Positions 1 through 11,120 of a DNA stretch of 64,000 bases are shown here, piece by piece. The DNA is taken from the NCBI RefSeq assembly GCF_017591425.1, contig NW_024466599.1:24900001-24964000 (forward strand), read 5' to 3'. The stretch comes from Ochotona curzoniae (taxonomy: Eukaryota; Chordata; Mammalia; Lagomorpha; Ochotonidae). The translations under genes and the position numbers were made by a program. Below the pieces are notes generated by a model, which worked only from the letters and a program-made list of their open reading frames with translations, was not told the DNA's origin and did no database searches. How positions within the stretch are numbered: the first letter of the stretch is position 1; the number at the start of each line of letters is the position of its first letter.

Positions 1-264
1 AGAGAGGAAGATCTTCCGTCTGATGATTCACTCCCCAAGTGAGCACAACGGCCGATACTATGCCAGTTAGAAGCCAGGAGCCTCTTCCGGGTCTCCCACG
101 CGGGTGCAGGGTCCCAAAGCTTTGGGCCATCCTCGACTGCTTTCCCAGGCCACAGGCAGGGAGCTGGAAGGGAAGAGGGGCTGCCGGGATTAGAACCGGC
201 GCCCATATGGGATCGCGTGCGTGCAAGGTGAGGACCTTAACCACTTGCACCACCGCACCGGGCC
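1..264 (-). mobile_element. C-SINE (CSINE), antisense, cut by window edge
   Basis: Antisense lagomorph C-repeat SINE. It begins inside the element with the GATCTTCCGTCTGATGATTC block and runs to ACCGCACCGGGCCC, the reverse complement of the SINE 5' end. The B-box equivalent (GGATTAGAACCGGCGCCC) is intact and CpG-rich, so this is a relatively young copy. The A-rich 3' end lies outside the window. The open frame across it is only SINE sequence. Confidence 0.9.
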
Positions 265-475
265 CTGTATAACATTTTTGTAATGTTCATGTTAAGAAGA
301 TAATACCTGTTCCCACATATGTGCTTTTCATACTATCCTGTCAATAATGACACATTTGTGCAACAAAGGAACAGGGGCTGGCTGTGTAGCATGCTGTGTT
401 AAACTTATGCTAACAGTGGCTCTCATCCCCTATTGGCTACTTCACTTCTTATCCAACTAACTCAGGACAATGGTA

Positions 476-672
476 CCCGAGCCTCTGCAGCCATGTGAAA
501 GATTTGGATGCGGCCCCTCTCTCCTGGCTCTGGCCTGGCAGCGGCCTGGCTGTGATGGCCATTTGGAGAGTGAAACTGCTGACGGAAGATCTCTTTCTCT
601 TTGCCTTACATCTCTCCTTCTCTCTCTGTAATGCTGCCTTTCAAATAAATAGATGAATCTTAAAAAAAAAAA
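476..672 (+). mobile_element. Older C-SINE, 5'-truncated
   Basis: Sense 3' half of an older C-SINE: a diverged middle, GATGGCCATTTGGAGAGTGAA, the CTCTCTGTAATGCTGCCTTTCAAATAAAT tail in degenerate form, then an A11 run. The CTTTCAAATAAATA tail marks the older subfamily. The tRNA-like head is missing. Confidence 0.75.
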
Positions 673-1319
673 GGAAGAAAGGAAAAACAAGTTGGTGGTT
701 GATACTTGACGATAGCTATCATAAGCAATCTGAATTTCAGATTTTAATAAACAAAATAAAAACAATCTTAGTGTTATTTATATTATTATAATTGTTCTAT
801 TTTTTATTATGAATGCCACTGAAACTAAACCATAGATATTCAATTAATACAATTGAATTATAACCTTTTTAACTGTCATTCTTAGGTCAGAAAAACTACA
901 CGAATCAGAGTTCCCATTTGAATCAAAATGTTAACATTTCAAAACAATAGCTATTAATTTGCTATATATATTTTTGTATTAATAACTAAAAACTTTTAAT
1001 TTTAAGCAAACTTGAGTCTCTTTTATACCTGTTAAGTTCTAGCATTCAAAACTGGCTTTGGCGTATACCATAGATATGTGATATTTCTGTAATATTTATC
1101 TGATTTTGAAAAATGTGACATTCAAACATGTTAAAGATTTCAGAGCTAATATTTATATAACTAGCATAACTTACATTGACTCTTTAGCATCTTGGTTACT
1201 TTGTACTAGTCAGAATAGCCAAATAGTACTTATGAAAGTATCATTCTTAATTCTAAATATAAAGTATTCCAATTAGGCTTATCAAGTTAGAGTATGGAGG
1301 TAGACCGCAGTTGAAAGGT
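673..1319. other. AT-rich sequence, nothing recognised
   Basis: Low-GC DNA with short A/T runs and no plausible ORF, splice context or familiar repeat. It could be very old L1-derived sequence that has lost recognisable identity. Confidence 0.4.
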
Positions 1320-1490
1320 CAAATACTGGATCCCTGCTACCCACAGGAGACCCAGAAGTAGTTCCATCTTTCTGTGTTTGGCCCGAGCCAACCCTGGTTA
1401 TTTCAACAAGTGGGGAATAAACCAGTGTATGGAAATCTTTAATCTCAATCTTTCTTTCTGGCTCTTTGCTTTTCTAATGATAAAAATAAA
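1320..1490 (+). mobile_element. Old C-SINE fragment, sense
   Basis: A diverged 3' half: CACAGGAGACCCAGAAGTAGTTC, CCCTGGTTATTTC, GTGGGGAATAAACCAGTGTATGGAA, then a T/C-rich tail and AATAAATGAG. The block order is that of the sense C-SINE, but the head is not recognisable. Confidence 0.6.
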
Positions 1491-1759
1491 TGAGTTTAAA
1501 TGATATTTTTATATAAAAATTACATAGTTTGTATTTAGTTTCACTGAGTTTGTCAAATTTGTATAGTCATTTTTTTAGTAAATTCAATAACTTTTATTAG
1601 CATAAGGATAAAAAATTTTAGCATGATACACAGAGTTCCCAGAGCACAATTTTAAAACATTTTAGTACATGTAAAAAATCTTAACTTACAAGTTACCTTG
1701 TCTAACTGCCACTGATCCTTTAGTTAAATGTTGACAGTTTTTGTTTGCTATGAAGCCGC

Positions 1760-2640
1760 TCTGAGATGGCATTAGGTAGTTCTTGCGTCCTCAGCGGCGT
1801 CCTCACTCGCGTCCCAGCCCCCAGTTGCACAGGCTCTGGACACAGCCTCACCAGGAAGGCCAGGCTCTGTCAATGCCGCTGGCCACCAGGGCTGCCACCA
1901 GGACCACACCCTGTGGGAAGGCAGAGCAGGCCCTGCAGCCAGAAGTCTCCGCAGGGTGCTGAAGCAGCTCTGCCTGCAGCCTGGCATCCCAAAGCCTGCC
2001 TGATTCTCAGAAGCATGGGTGCCTCACAACACAAGCAGTGACATAAACATAGTCTGTCTCAGATGGACCCTGGACTTCAAACTCCGAGAGTGATCTAAAA
2101 GATTTTACATTCTCCTTCCTGACATAGGTTCAATTAACTCCGTTGAAAATAGTTTGACCAAATTTTGTGAATGCGAAGTCCTGCCTCTCCTCTCAGGGCC
2201 ACTCACGGCAGGACACCCAGAAGCACCACTGCTGATCGTAGAAACATTCTACCTGTTGTGCTGCAACCAGCAGAGCTCAGCAGCCAGGAAAGCGACCCGA
2301 CCATCAGCAGCATTCCGCAAGTGGCAGTGACCAAGAGTGCAGACAACTGGGCACTCAGGTGTCAACAGAGAAACTGCCTGAGGAAGCAGGCAAGGCTGCC
2401 AGGGAAGGGCAGGACAGGTTGGCGACGCCCCTTTCTCCAGCCAGGGAGGGGTGCTTTCCCAGCACCCTCTGGACTTGGACTGCAAGTGACTGCTCCATAG
2501 GGACCTGCGGGCACGCGTCCTGAAGTTTTACAACCAGGACTAGACTTTCAACATTGTAGTGCAAACTTAGATACAGCAGAGAACAGAGGCAACGGCTGCC
2601 ACTCACAACCACTCCACGCACTACCATGATCATAATATAA
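1760..2640. other. GC-rich block of unknown origin
   Basis: About 880 bases clearly richer in G+C than the flanks, which are strongly AT-rich. CpGs cluster at 1787-1815 (GCGTCC, GGCGTCC, CTCGCGTCC). Short open frames occur on both strands (up to 109 codons at 2171-2500), but none has a recognisable motif or convincing splice boundaries. A GC-poorer bridge at 2041-2170 divides it in two. It could be a degraded retrocopy, an LTR or the 5' UTR of an L1. I do not recognise it. Confidence 0.4.
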
Positions 2641-2664
2641 AATATTTCCAGGGATTGATCTATG

Positions 2665-2948
2665 ACCTAAACTCACCCCTCACACTGGAGTGCCTGGGTT
2701 CAAAGCCTCGCTCTTGCTTCGCTCTTGCTCATGAATTCAGTTTCCCACTAATGCAAACCCAGAAGACAGTAATTGTATTTAGGTAGTTGGAGTCTCAACA
2801 CTCTTGTAGGAAAACTTGGATTGAATTCTTGGACTCCCAGCTTCAGCTTAAACTGGTCCTAGCTATTGCACACGCTTGGAGAGCAAGTCAGCAGATGGGA
2901 GTGCTATCTCTCTGACTCTCAAATAAATAAATTACATTTTTAAAAATG
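2665..2948 (+). mobile_element. Old C-SINE, sense
   Basis: Diverged older-class copy: GGAGTGCCTGGGTTCAAAGCC, a degenerate middle, GGACTCCCAGCTTCAGCTTAA, a CTATTGCACACGCTTGGAGAG block, GTCAGCAGATGGGAG and CTGACTCTCAAATAAATAAA before an A-rich end. Confidence 0.7.
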
Positions 2949-2984
2949 TTCCAACGTGCTAAAGAGTCTCTGCATAGCTGTTTT

Positions 2985-3560
2985 CAGTCAAGTACACCCT
3001 ATAGCCCTGTTCCTAAGTAATAGTTGGTTTGATACAATGTTGCCTTTTCTTGAATATCAAATAGTTGGGATTATAGAGCAAGTAACTTTCTTTGATTCAG
3101 GTTTCTTTCACACAATATAATGCTACTGAGACTCATCCATTCTTTTAAATAATAATTTTTCATTTTAAGTTTGAATACTGCTCCATTACAGGGGTATGCC
3201 ACTATTTGTTTTATAAATTCATTAACTGAAAAACATGTGGTTTCTTCCAATTTTTATCTGCTGTTTTTTAAGCAGGAACAAAAATTTGAGTTCTTGTGAT
3301 TTTTTTTAAACATAATTTCTTTTGGCTTATAATTAAAATTGCTGGATCATTGGCAATATTATGCTTGAAAAAGCCCATGGAAAATGTGTATTATCTTTCA
3401 ATTCCACTTTTCCACAAAATTTTTGAAATACCCTAATATGTGCTTAAATTGCTCTTTTAAAATTGCCAAGCTATTTTCTAAAGTGGCTATGCCATTTTGT
3501 AAACCATCAACAGGAATTTCACCACCACCTGATTTTAATGCCTCTTTATTTTAGACATTC
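2985..3560 (-). mobile_element. Ancient L1 fragment, antisense
   Basis: On the + strand the order of blocks is that of a mammalian L1 3' region read backwards: GGTTTCTTTCACACAATATAATG, ACTCATCCATTC, TATGCCACTATTTG, TGGTTTCTTCCAATTTTT, AATTGCTGGATCAT, then GCCAAGCTATTTTCTAAAGTGG and CCATTTTGTAAACCATC. These correspond to the end of ORF2 and 3' UTR of old L1M elements. It has no coding capacity left. Confidence 0.7.
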
Positions 3561-4088
3561 AAAAACACAGTTGGCAATGCACAGAGTGTAGACCAAGTCC
3601 TATCCACACCAGAAGAGGAGAAAGAAGATATGACAAGGACAATGTGAAACCCAAAAGGCTTACAATAAATGAGTCATTAAATAGAATATTTTATAACTTT
3701 CAGGGCAAAATCAATAGCACTTTGTTATGTGTTCTCATAGACCATACTGGAATTTTTTCTTGTATCTGAAACAAATAATCATTATCTCTTTTCCATACTA
3801 AGATCTAACCTTAATGAATACAAAAATATATTTCCTATTCCATTGGAAGCCTTTGATGGCCAGAGAACTACCAGCCAAAGATTGCATTGTAAACGATTCC
3901 GGATGCTCTTCCCAAACAGAGCTAGGAATTCTTTCAGAAAGTTCCAGAATTTATCATATGCTTTTTCATTCTGAATTCCTTCTTTCCTAATATGTTCATG
4001 TAAAATAATTACTGCCCTAAGCCCTATTTTATTTTTTTAATATATTTTTCTTTTTTCTCTTTCTCCTTCTTTTTAAGATCTGTGGTTA
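3561..4088. other. No recognised feature
   Basis: AT-rich sequence ending in a T/C-rich stretch at 4025-4075 immediately before the next SINE. I see no coding frame or repeat I can name. The first part may be a continuation of the antisense L1. Confidence 0.4.
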
Positions 4089-4405
4089 GGGGGTAGGCAA
4101 GTTGGCATAACAGGTTAATCCTCTGCCTATGGTACCAGCACCCCACATGGGGACTTGGTTCTACTTCTCATCCAGCTCCCTACTTGTGGCCTGGGAAAGC
4201 ACTGAAGGATGCTCCAGAGGCTTGGGACCCTGCACCTATGTAGGAAAGTAAAAAAGAAACTTTAGGTTCCTGACTTCATATGTGCTCGGCTCTGGCTGCT
4301 GTTTCCAGTTTGGGAGTGAACCAATGGCCAGAAGATGTCTCCTTTTCTCTTTCATTCTCTGGAAATCTGCCTTTCAGATGAAAACAAATGAATCTATAAA
4401 CACAC
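4089..4405 (+). mobile_element. C-SINE, sense, full-length, old
   Basis: Head AGGCAAGTTGGCATAACAGGTTAATCC resembles the tRNA-like 5' end. Then come CACCCCACATGGGGAC, CATCCAGCTCCCTACTTGTGG, GAAAGCACTGAAGGATG, GGGACCCTGCACC and GGGAGTGAACCAATGG, followed by the TCTGCCTTTCAG tail. It is well diverged. Confidence 0.85.
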
Positions 4406-4605
4406 ACCCAAAAATTAAGCTTCTTTAAGGAAATCAATTTTACCACAACTGGTCACTTTACAGATACGATCTACTAATGAAAGCAAAGTAAATATGACTC
4501 ATCAGCGTGCTTTGCTCATGCGACTGAAGCCAGCTTTGAGAATGATTCATAGTGCTTCACAAAAGACCCTGTGGTGGCTGAACTTGGTTTCCAACTACAT
4601 ATTCT

Positions 4606-4918
4606 TTTTTTAAAAAAGATTTATTACTATTATATTTATTTATTTATTTATTCATTTAAAAGGTAGAGTTACAGAGAGGGAGAAAGGAGAGATAGAGAGA
4701 GCTTCTATCCACTGGCTTACTCCCCAGATGGGCCAAACCAAAACCAGGATCCAGCAGCCAGGAGCTTGTTCCAGGTCTCCCAAGCACTTGAACCATCTTT
4801 CGCTGCTTTCTCAGGTGGATTAGCAGGAAGCTGGATCAAAAATGGAGTAGCCAGGACTCTAACTAGTGCCCAAATGGGATGTAGGTACTACAGATGACTT
4901 TACTCACCACTCCACAGT
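4606..4918 (-). mobile_element. C-SINE, antisense, full-length
   Basis: Starts with a T-rich (ATTT)n stretch, the reversed SINE tail. It continues through GGTAGAGTTACAGAGAGGGAG, CCACTGGCTTACTCCCC, CCAGGAGCTTGTTCC and GAAGCTGGATC, ending at the reversed head near CCACTCCACAGTG. Older subfamily. Confidence 0.85.
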
Positions 4919-6125
4919 GTAGGATCGCCAACTGTATTTCTTACACTATTCAGATGAATTTAACTTGTAAAAAAGTTGACAACTATGTGAATTTCAGAAG
5001 AAAAAAAACCCAATATTTCCCTAAGTTTGGTTTTGAGATCAAACTAAACTATTTGCGTCATGTAGTCATAAAGTAACCATGCAAACTGAATCTCAGTCTT
5101 CTCATGTACAAATTTGGAATGAATCCAGGGACGAGTTACAAGGCAGCTGAGCGCGATGCCTCAGGGATTATCTGCAAATGGAAAGACAAATTTGAGCAAC
5201 TATTTACACACTGAGCTGCCTTTACAGGAGATAAGGAAGACGGTAGACAGGTGAGAGACAACAGTGTCTAATTTTAGTATAACAGTGAGAAAACACCCGC
5301 TGAAGAATCAAGACGGAAAGACATAACTGCTTCTCTCTCTCCCTGCACCCCAGCTCTCAGTTGGACAGGCTTGGGGAGAGACTCCAAACCTCCTGTTTAG
5401 GGGAGGAAGAGAAAGACATAAGCACCAAACCTTCCTCTGCTAGCATAAAACTCAGCACTAAATAGACCTGAGAGTTGGATTGCCTTAGACCATTCTCTGC
5501 AGAGGGATCCTCTGAATCCTACTTAGTCAAAGGACTTCCCCCATGATCCCTGCCTCAATTCATCACAGGTAACAGGAAGATGTATGTCAACCTCAAGTAG
5601 GCAAGGCAAGAAAGTTAGCTCAAGTCTAAGCCTAGAAACTCAGTTCCTGTTCTACCCTTAGACCTAGCACCAGAGAGAGCCTGACACCTCTGTTCTCAAG
5701 CCAGACAGAGCCTCAGGATATGGCCCAGCAAGAGGTAGAGACCCACCTATGAGATACTGCAGGTTCTGTGATTGTGAAACTCAGACACAATCAAACTGGG
5801 TGTCAGTCTGAGCACACAAAACAATGCTTCCACAGTCCTTTCTCCAACCTTGAAGAGACAGCAACGAGAAGGATTCCAGCTCCCCAAAGTGGTCACAGAT
5901 CGGTGTCCTGAAACTCAGGATCTAACTGCTCAAACCCTACCCTGGAAAGATCCCAGGGGTGCCCATCTGCAGTCCAGGGTCTCCAGAAAGTTGTGTAGCT
6001 GTCATAGTAATTCATTCATTGTCCATTTTCTTTCCAAAAGCATACAGCATCAAACTTATTATTTCTAAAGCAGAATTGTGTTAGAGGAGCAAATATAAAA
6101 GTGATAATTCAGGTAGGAAGGGCAA
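4919..6125. other. Unclassified; possibly L1 5'-UTR-like
   Basis: No gene. Bases 5330-5980 have mid-range GC and a texture (repeated purine-rich GAGAGAC, CAGAGCC and CCTGAGAGT elements with CTCTCCCTGCACCCC) that reminds me of an old L1 5' UTR. I cannot match it firmly. Small open frames here have no recognisable domain. Confidence 0.25.
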
Positions 6126-6429
6126 ATGTTTAGCCTAATGGTAAGGAGTCCACATATCCTAAAAAGTTTGATAATTTACTCTGGCTCTAGACTCAAACTT
6201 GCCTCTAATGCAGATCTTAGGAAGCAGCAGCGAGGCTCGGATGATCAACTTCCTCCTTTCCCAGCGGAAAGCTGCATTGAGATCCTGTCTTCCAGCTTCA
6301 GTCCAGTTCAACTCAGGCTGATGTGGGTAGGCATGCTCCCTCCTCACTCTCATTGTATTTGTATTTGTTTGCCCCCTCTTCTCTTTCTCTGTATATCAAG
6401 TGATACAAAAAAAAAGGGTTTTTTTATAA

Positions 6430-6772
6430 GCCTATCAATTTGGGCCCAGCATGGTAGCCCATGGCTAAAATCTTCACCTTGCACATCCCATATGGGTGCT
6501 GGTTTTAATCCCAGCAGCTTCACTTTCCATCCAGCTCTCTGTTTATGGCCAGGGAAAGCAGTTGAGGATGGCCCTAAAACTTGGGACCCTGCATCCATGT
6601 GGGAGACCTGGAAGAGGCTCCTGGATCCTGCCTTCAAATTGGCGCAGCTCCAGTCATTGCAGCCATTTGGGAAATGAATCAGCAGACAGAAGATCTTTCT
6701 CTCTGTCTCTCCTCTGTGTATCTGACTTTGCAAAAAAAATAAATGATTTTTTTAAAAAAAGCATATCAATTT
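6430..6772 (+). mobile_element. C-SINE with target-site duplication
   Basis: Full-length sense copy at 6442-6760 from GGGCCCAGCATGGTAGCC to an A-rich tail. It is flanked by 12-base direct repeats GCCTATCAATTT (6430-6441) and GCATATCAATTT (6761-6772) that differ at one base, the footprint of L1-driven target-primed insertion. The long open frames through this region are SINE read-through. Confidence 0.92.
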
Positions 6773-8035
6773 GTGTTTAAATGCAGTTAAGAAAAGTTGT
6801 GAACAGGATAGAATGTTTCTTTGGCTTTCTAAAATGGAACAATGGATATTTAATGGAATTATGCTACTTATGAATTTAAAAATGTCAAGGCAAATGAGAC
6901 ATGAAATTTAACCTCGTAATCTTACCATGTACCAAATACGAGGCATGGCCACCAACATTAATAAAGTCATAGAAAATTACTGTGATGGTCCTAGCTCTTC
7001 TTCTTTTTTTTTTTTTCCCTCTAACACTATCACTTTTCCCATGGACTTTTAACAGCTACCTCCTCTAATCATGACACGACTGCCTTTCAATTTTTCAGTT
7101 ACTAGAATCACTTCATTCAGCTAGATCTCATTTCCCTGTGGATTTCCGTGAGCTCACCTACACTTTGCATTCCCCTTTCCTTACCCTACTCCATCCACTC
7201 CGAGTCTCGCACAGTGCATCATAAATGACTCCCACACAATTCCTTATCGCGGTATCTACTTTTGTGAACCCCAGCCGTAGTCACACACAGGAGAAATCTA
7301 CAGCTGCTGAGAACAGAAGATTTACAAAGACGACCTCCTTGTTTGGTTTTATATGCTGTGTGAGGCAACAGGATCTTTGCTTTGTGAGAATGATTTTCTG
7401 TTTTCATTATTAAAGTTCAGGATTAGCTATCAGTTTATATTACCGAGAGTTTCTGGTCAGTGTATCTAATTTTAAACATTTTTGTTCCTTTCTTTAAATG
7501 TAAATTTCACATCTATTGTAATTGTTACACTCAATTACTATAGGACTGAATGGCATAAAGCAAATGATAAACATTCACAGGGAATTGTGGTTCTTTAATG
7601 ACTATTTAGCTTGTCAATGTGAAATGCAATTCAGGTTCTTTCAGCATTTTTGCTACTTCAATTATAGTGCACAGTAAAGAGTATAGCTTGATTAACATTA
7701 GATTCATGTAAACAACATTGTGTTTGCTACACTTTTTATCAAATAAAGAAAAGCCACTCCAACTTTGGAAGAATCCTTCTGTTTAATTCATTATTTTCCC
7801 CTTCTTCAAGAGAGTGGATTGACTTAGACTGTAGGAGACAGTTTAAGAAATTATATAACATAACAGGATACTTCAAATATAACAAAAGAAACCTGTTACC
7901 TACAATAAATAAAACACAATTACTTGATGATAGGCTTCTGTTTCTTTAAGTGAGAAAGGAGAATATGTAAATGGGAGGTGCATTAATTTACTCTGTAACC
8001 CAAAGGTAGGTGCATGCTGTCTAAACTATGTTCGA
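6773..8035. other. No recognised feature
   Basis: AT-rich unique-looking sequence. It holds a T13 run near 7002-7014 and a 62-codon frame open on both strands at 7219-7413 without motifs. Nothing else is nameable. Confidence 0.4.
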
Positions 8036-8312
8036 ATTTTTTTGAAAGTCAGAAGTGAGAAAAAGAAAAAGAGGGAGAGAGAGAGAAAGAGATGTTCCAT
8101 CTATTGGTTCATTCACCAAATGGCCACTAGCACAAGAGTTGGGGCTGATCAGAAGCTAGGAAACAGGAGCTTCTTTCATGTTCATTGGCCCAAAGACTTG
8201 GACTATCAACAGGGAGCTGGAGTAGAAGTGGAATGACCAGGATACAAACCATGCCCATATGATATGCTGTTGCCTCAGGTAGAGCCGTAGCCAGCTTCAT
8301 ACTATGCTGGTC
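8036..8312 (-). mobile_element. Old C-SINE, antisense
   Basis: A purine-rich AGAAAAAGAGGGAGAGAGAG block, then CCATCTATTGGTTCATTCACC, GAAGCTAGGAAACAGGAGC, CCCAAAGACTTGGACTATC, AGGGAGCTGGAGTAGAAGTGG and CATGCCCATATG. This is the reversed order of an old C-SINE. Confidence 0.8.
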
Positions 8313-8985
8313 TTTAAAACATGTTTACTTTTGAAGGTCCTCGTGTCCTAGTATGCTACAGTTAATAATGCATATTTTGGAAAGAAGGTATGTCTACTAT
8401 TCTCAAGAAAACCGGTGCTGCTTGATCAAGGGATAAATATCAAATTTCATTCTGTACTGCAGTAAATACCAGTAATTGATTTTAGATGTACATACTGGTA
8501 AATTTCTGAGACAGAGAGCTAAGTATATTACTTCTGCCTACCAACAGTCAAACTGATGATAAAAATTACACAGAAACTCATAGAATGAAAATGTTTTTAA
8601 TGCTTAATCCACACCAGTCAAGAAAAAGTCAAAAAGACTAAGTGAATGGCAGTAGATCAGGCAGACATGGCCACTTGTAGATTACATTTACAAATCTGAA
8701 ATTTTGGCGGTTGTAATATTTTTGGGAGAGTCGTAGTGAAATATGGGCCTTCCTAACTCAGTCTTACTTAAATGCCAAAGCACTGGTGCAGCATTAGAAA
8801 GTTTTGCATATATTTTCACCTCACAGTAAGAAGCTTATAATTTTTGCTTTGGATTTGCATTTTATTAAATGCCAAAAAATCCCTTTAGTTTTCAGATAAG
8901 AGCAAAAGAAACATGAGAGGGAATGAGAATGTTGTTGCTGTGAGTGAATGTGGAATGAGAGTTGAGACAAATTTCCTCCCTCTCT
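8313..8985. other. No recognised feature
   Basis: AT-rich sequence with no coding frame or repeat that I can identify. Confidence 0.4.
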
Positions 8986-9008
8986 TCCCCCTTTTTTCCC
9001 TCTCTTCC

Positions 9009-9068
9009 TCCCTTCCTTCCTTCCTTCCTTCCTTCCTTCCTTCCTTCCTTCCTTCCTTCCTTCCTTCC
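9009..9068. repeat. (TTCC)n microsatellite
   Basis: About 14 uninterrupted TTCC units, preceded by an impure CT-rich run from about 8976. The reverse strand reads as a repeating EGRK/EGRKE peptide, an artefact of the tetranucleotide. Confidence 0.98.
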
Positions 9069-9261
9069 AGCAGATGACAATAGTCAAATGCTTATGAAAC
9101 ATATAGCATAGCATAACCTCCCATATTTCTGTTTAGAAAACATTTGTTAGCAAATCCATATCAAACTTGGTCTTAGGAAGACCTCTATAAGCATCATAAG
9201 CATTTTTAATTTCTTCCATCCACACCTTTATTCCTTCAAGAGACACATTACCATGTTTGTT

Positions 9262-9395
9262 TGCCTAGTTAATTTAATATTTTTATTGTTGTATGATACA
9301 GTTCCATAGGCTCCCCAACTCACCGCCCCCATTGATTTCTGCTCTAGTATTACAATGGGTAGTCTTTCATGAGAAGTCATAAGTCCATCATTCCA
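9262..9395 (-). mobile_element. Lagomorph L1 3' end, antisense
   Basis: The reverse complement ends in CCTATGGAACTGTATCATAC followed by an A-rich AACAATAAAAATATT tail and is preceded by a G-rich GGGGGCGGTGAG. This is the same terminal module as at 17395-17612 and 34560-34693. The 5' limit is uncertain. Confidence 0.6.
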
Positions 9396-10785
9396 CTGTA
9401 AAAGTGTTTCCCAACATTGTAGGCAGACACATAAGCATCTTCTATATCCTATATTATGTCATTGAAAGGGTAGAAGTTACACAAAATGTGACACAGACAC
9501 AGGGACAGAGAATCAGGCTGAGTTTACAGAGTTTGTTTATCAGAGGATGTGCCAATGTAGTACTACAAGGGGGCCAGATCATCCTGTTAACCAATGAAAT
9601 CTGTAAGAAACCAGACTAAGTCAGATTTTTAAACAATGCAAACAAGAAAAGCCCTCCTGTTTTCTTTTCAGACATCCTGGACACGTCCACGGTACTTGTT
9701 ATCAAAGCCCTAGCCAACTAATTCTTAGGGAGGCAGTATATTTGGAGAAGTATAAATTCCCATTGTCTGCTTGATTTGACTGGTAAGTAAAGATTTCATC
9801 TCAGCAGTTCCCACTTAAGGCTGACTGATTATTCAAGGTATAGGCTCCTTTCATCTGCTAACAGGAATCTGCCAGGTAATGGAAGAAGTAGGCAGATGGG
9901 GGGGGGGAATATCATGTGAAATATGGTCACTGTGAGATGCCTGTAAGGGTGAAGCATTGTGTAAGGAGATCATTAATTTCAGATCAAAATCATGAGGACA
10001 TATATGTATTTGAGTTGTCAGTACAATCTGTCTTGGGTCCTACCCACAGCTCTTTTGCTTAACTCTTGACACCTTCGTACACTCTTTGATATGTAAACTT
10101 TGCATGTAGAAAATACTCAAGTATCTTTTGTGTGGAGGACAGTGGTATACCTTCATATTATGAATAATTCCTGAATATATTGCCAGTAGTCATTATTGTT
10201 ACAGAAGAGATCAACTTCCCAGGAAATGGCAGTAGAGTATCCTTTTTCAAATGATAAAGACATTTGAGGTAGATCAATTTTCATATCCAAAATATGTGCT
10301 TTATACTTACTTTCCAGTAAATAATCAGTGTTTATATTAGGCAGTCCTATTTATTTATCTAAAAAGTGTCACTCAGCTATGCATCAAGTTAAATGTTTCC
10401 AATTATTAATTAAATTTTTCATTACTGAACAATAACATTTAGAGTACTAGATACATGCCAGTATGCCTGGATCTCAAAAGTGTCTCACAAAAATAAAACG
10501 TGTCTTCAAATTTCATTTTTCATGAATCTTTTAAGGGCTCACATATGTCCTTTTTTATTGCAAAAGCTTTTGAATATTCTTCATTAGGTGTGTCTGTACC
10601 TCTCTTCTTACGACAGTAATTTCTGTAAGGATAGATCTGAGGAGCAGGCTTCACCGAATCAATAGGTAGTTTTGAAGTCTCTAACTATACACTCCTGCTG
10701 TTATGAAGTGGAGTCCTTGGGGAGCGTTGAAGAGCATACAGACACAGCCTTTCCTTGGGAGGATGGCTCTTTAAAAAAATATTCA
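9396..10785. other. No recognised feature
   Basis: Unique-looking sequence with a G10 run at 9898-9907. A 71-codon open frame at 9404-9619 has no motif. The part next to the L1 tail may be more L1 3' UTR. Confidence 0.35.
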
Positions 10786-11120
10786 CAGGGCCAATGTGGT
10801 GTGGCAGCAAGCTAATCCTCTTCCTGTGCTGCCTGCATCCCATATGGCATGTCAACTGTTGGCATCTCAGCTGCTTCACTTCCACTCCAGCTCTCTGCTG
10901 ACGGACGAGGAAAACAGCAGAGTATAGCCAAAGCCCTCGGGCCCTGCACCTACATGAGAGGCCTGGAAGAAGCTCCTGTTTCCCAGCTTCACACCAGTCT
11001 TGCTCTGCCATCGTGACCGTTTGAAGAGTGAACCACAGATAAAGATATTTCTCTCTCTCCTTCTTCCCCCTCTCTCTCTCCCTCTATAACCGTGATTTCC
11101 AAGTAAAATAAATATTAAAG
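10786..11120 (+). mobile_element. C-SINE, sense, older class
   Basis: Head GGGCCAATGTGGTGTGGCAGCAAGCTAATCC, then CATCCCATATGGCATGTC, CACTCCAGCTCTCTGCTGACGG, GGGCCCTGCACCTACATGAGAGGCC and a long CT-rich tail with CCAAGTAAAATAAATATT. Full-length, moderately diverged. Confidence 0.88.

Noticed and set aside
6126..6677. 183-codon open frame (+)
   Set aside because: Its second half runs through the sense C-SINE at 6442-6760 and the first half has no motif. Chance read-through.
9011..9068. CRISPR-like regular repeat
   Set aside because: A plain tetranucleotide microsatellite with no spacers. Nothing in the window has CRISPR repeat-spacer structure, and the DNA is mammalian.
8821..9114. EGRK-repeat peptide (-)
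   Set aside because: Direct translation of the (TTCC)n microsatellite.
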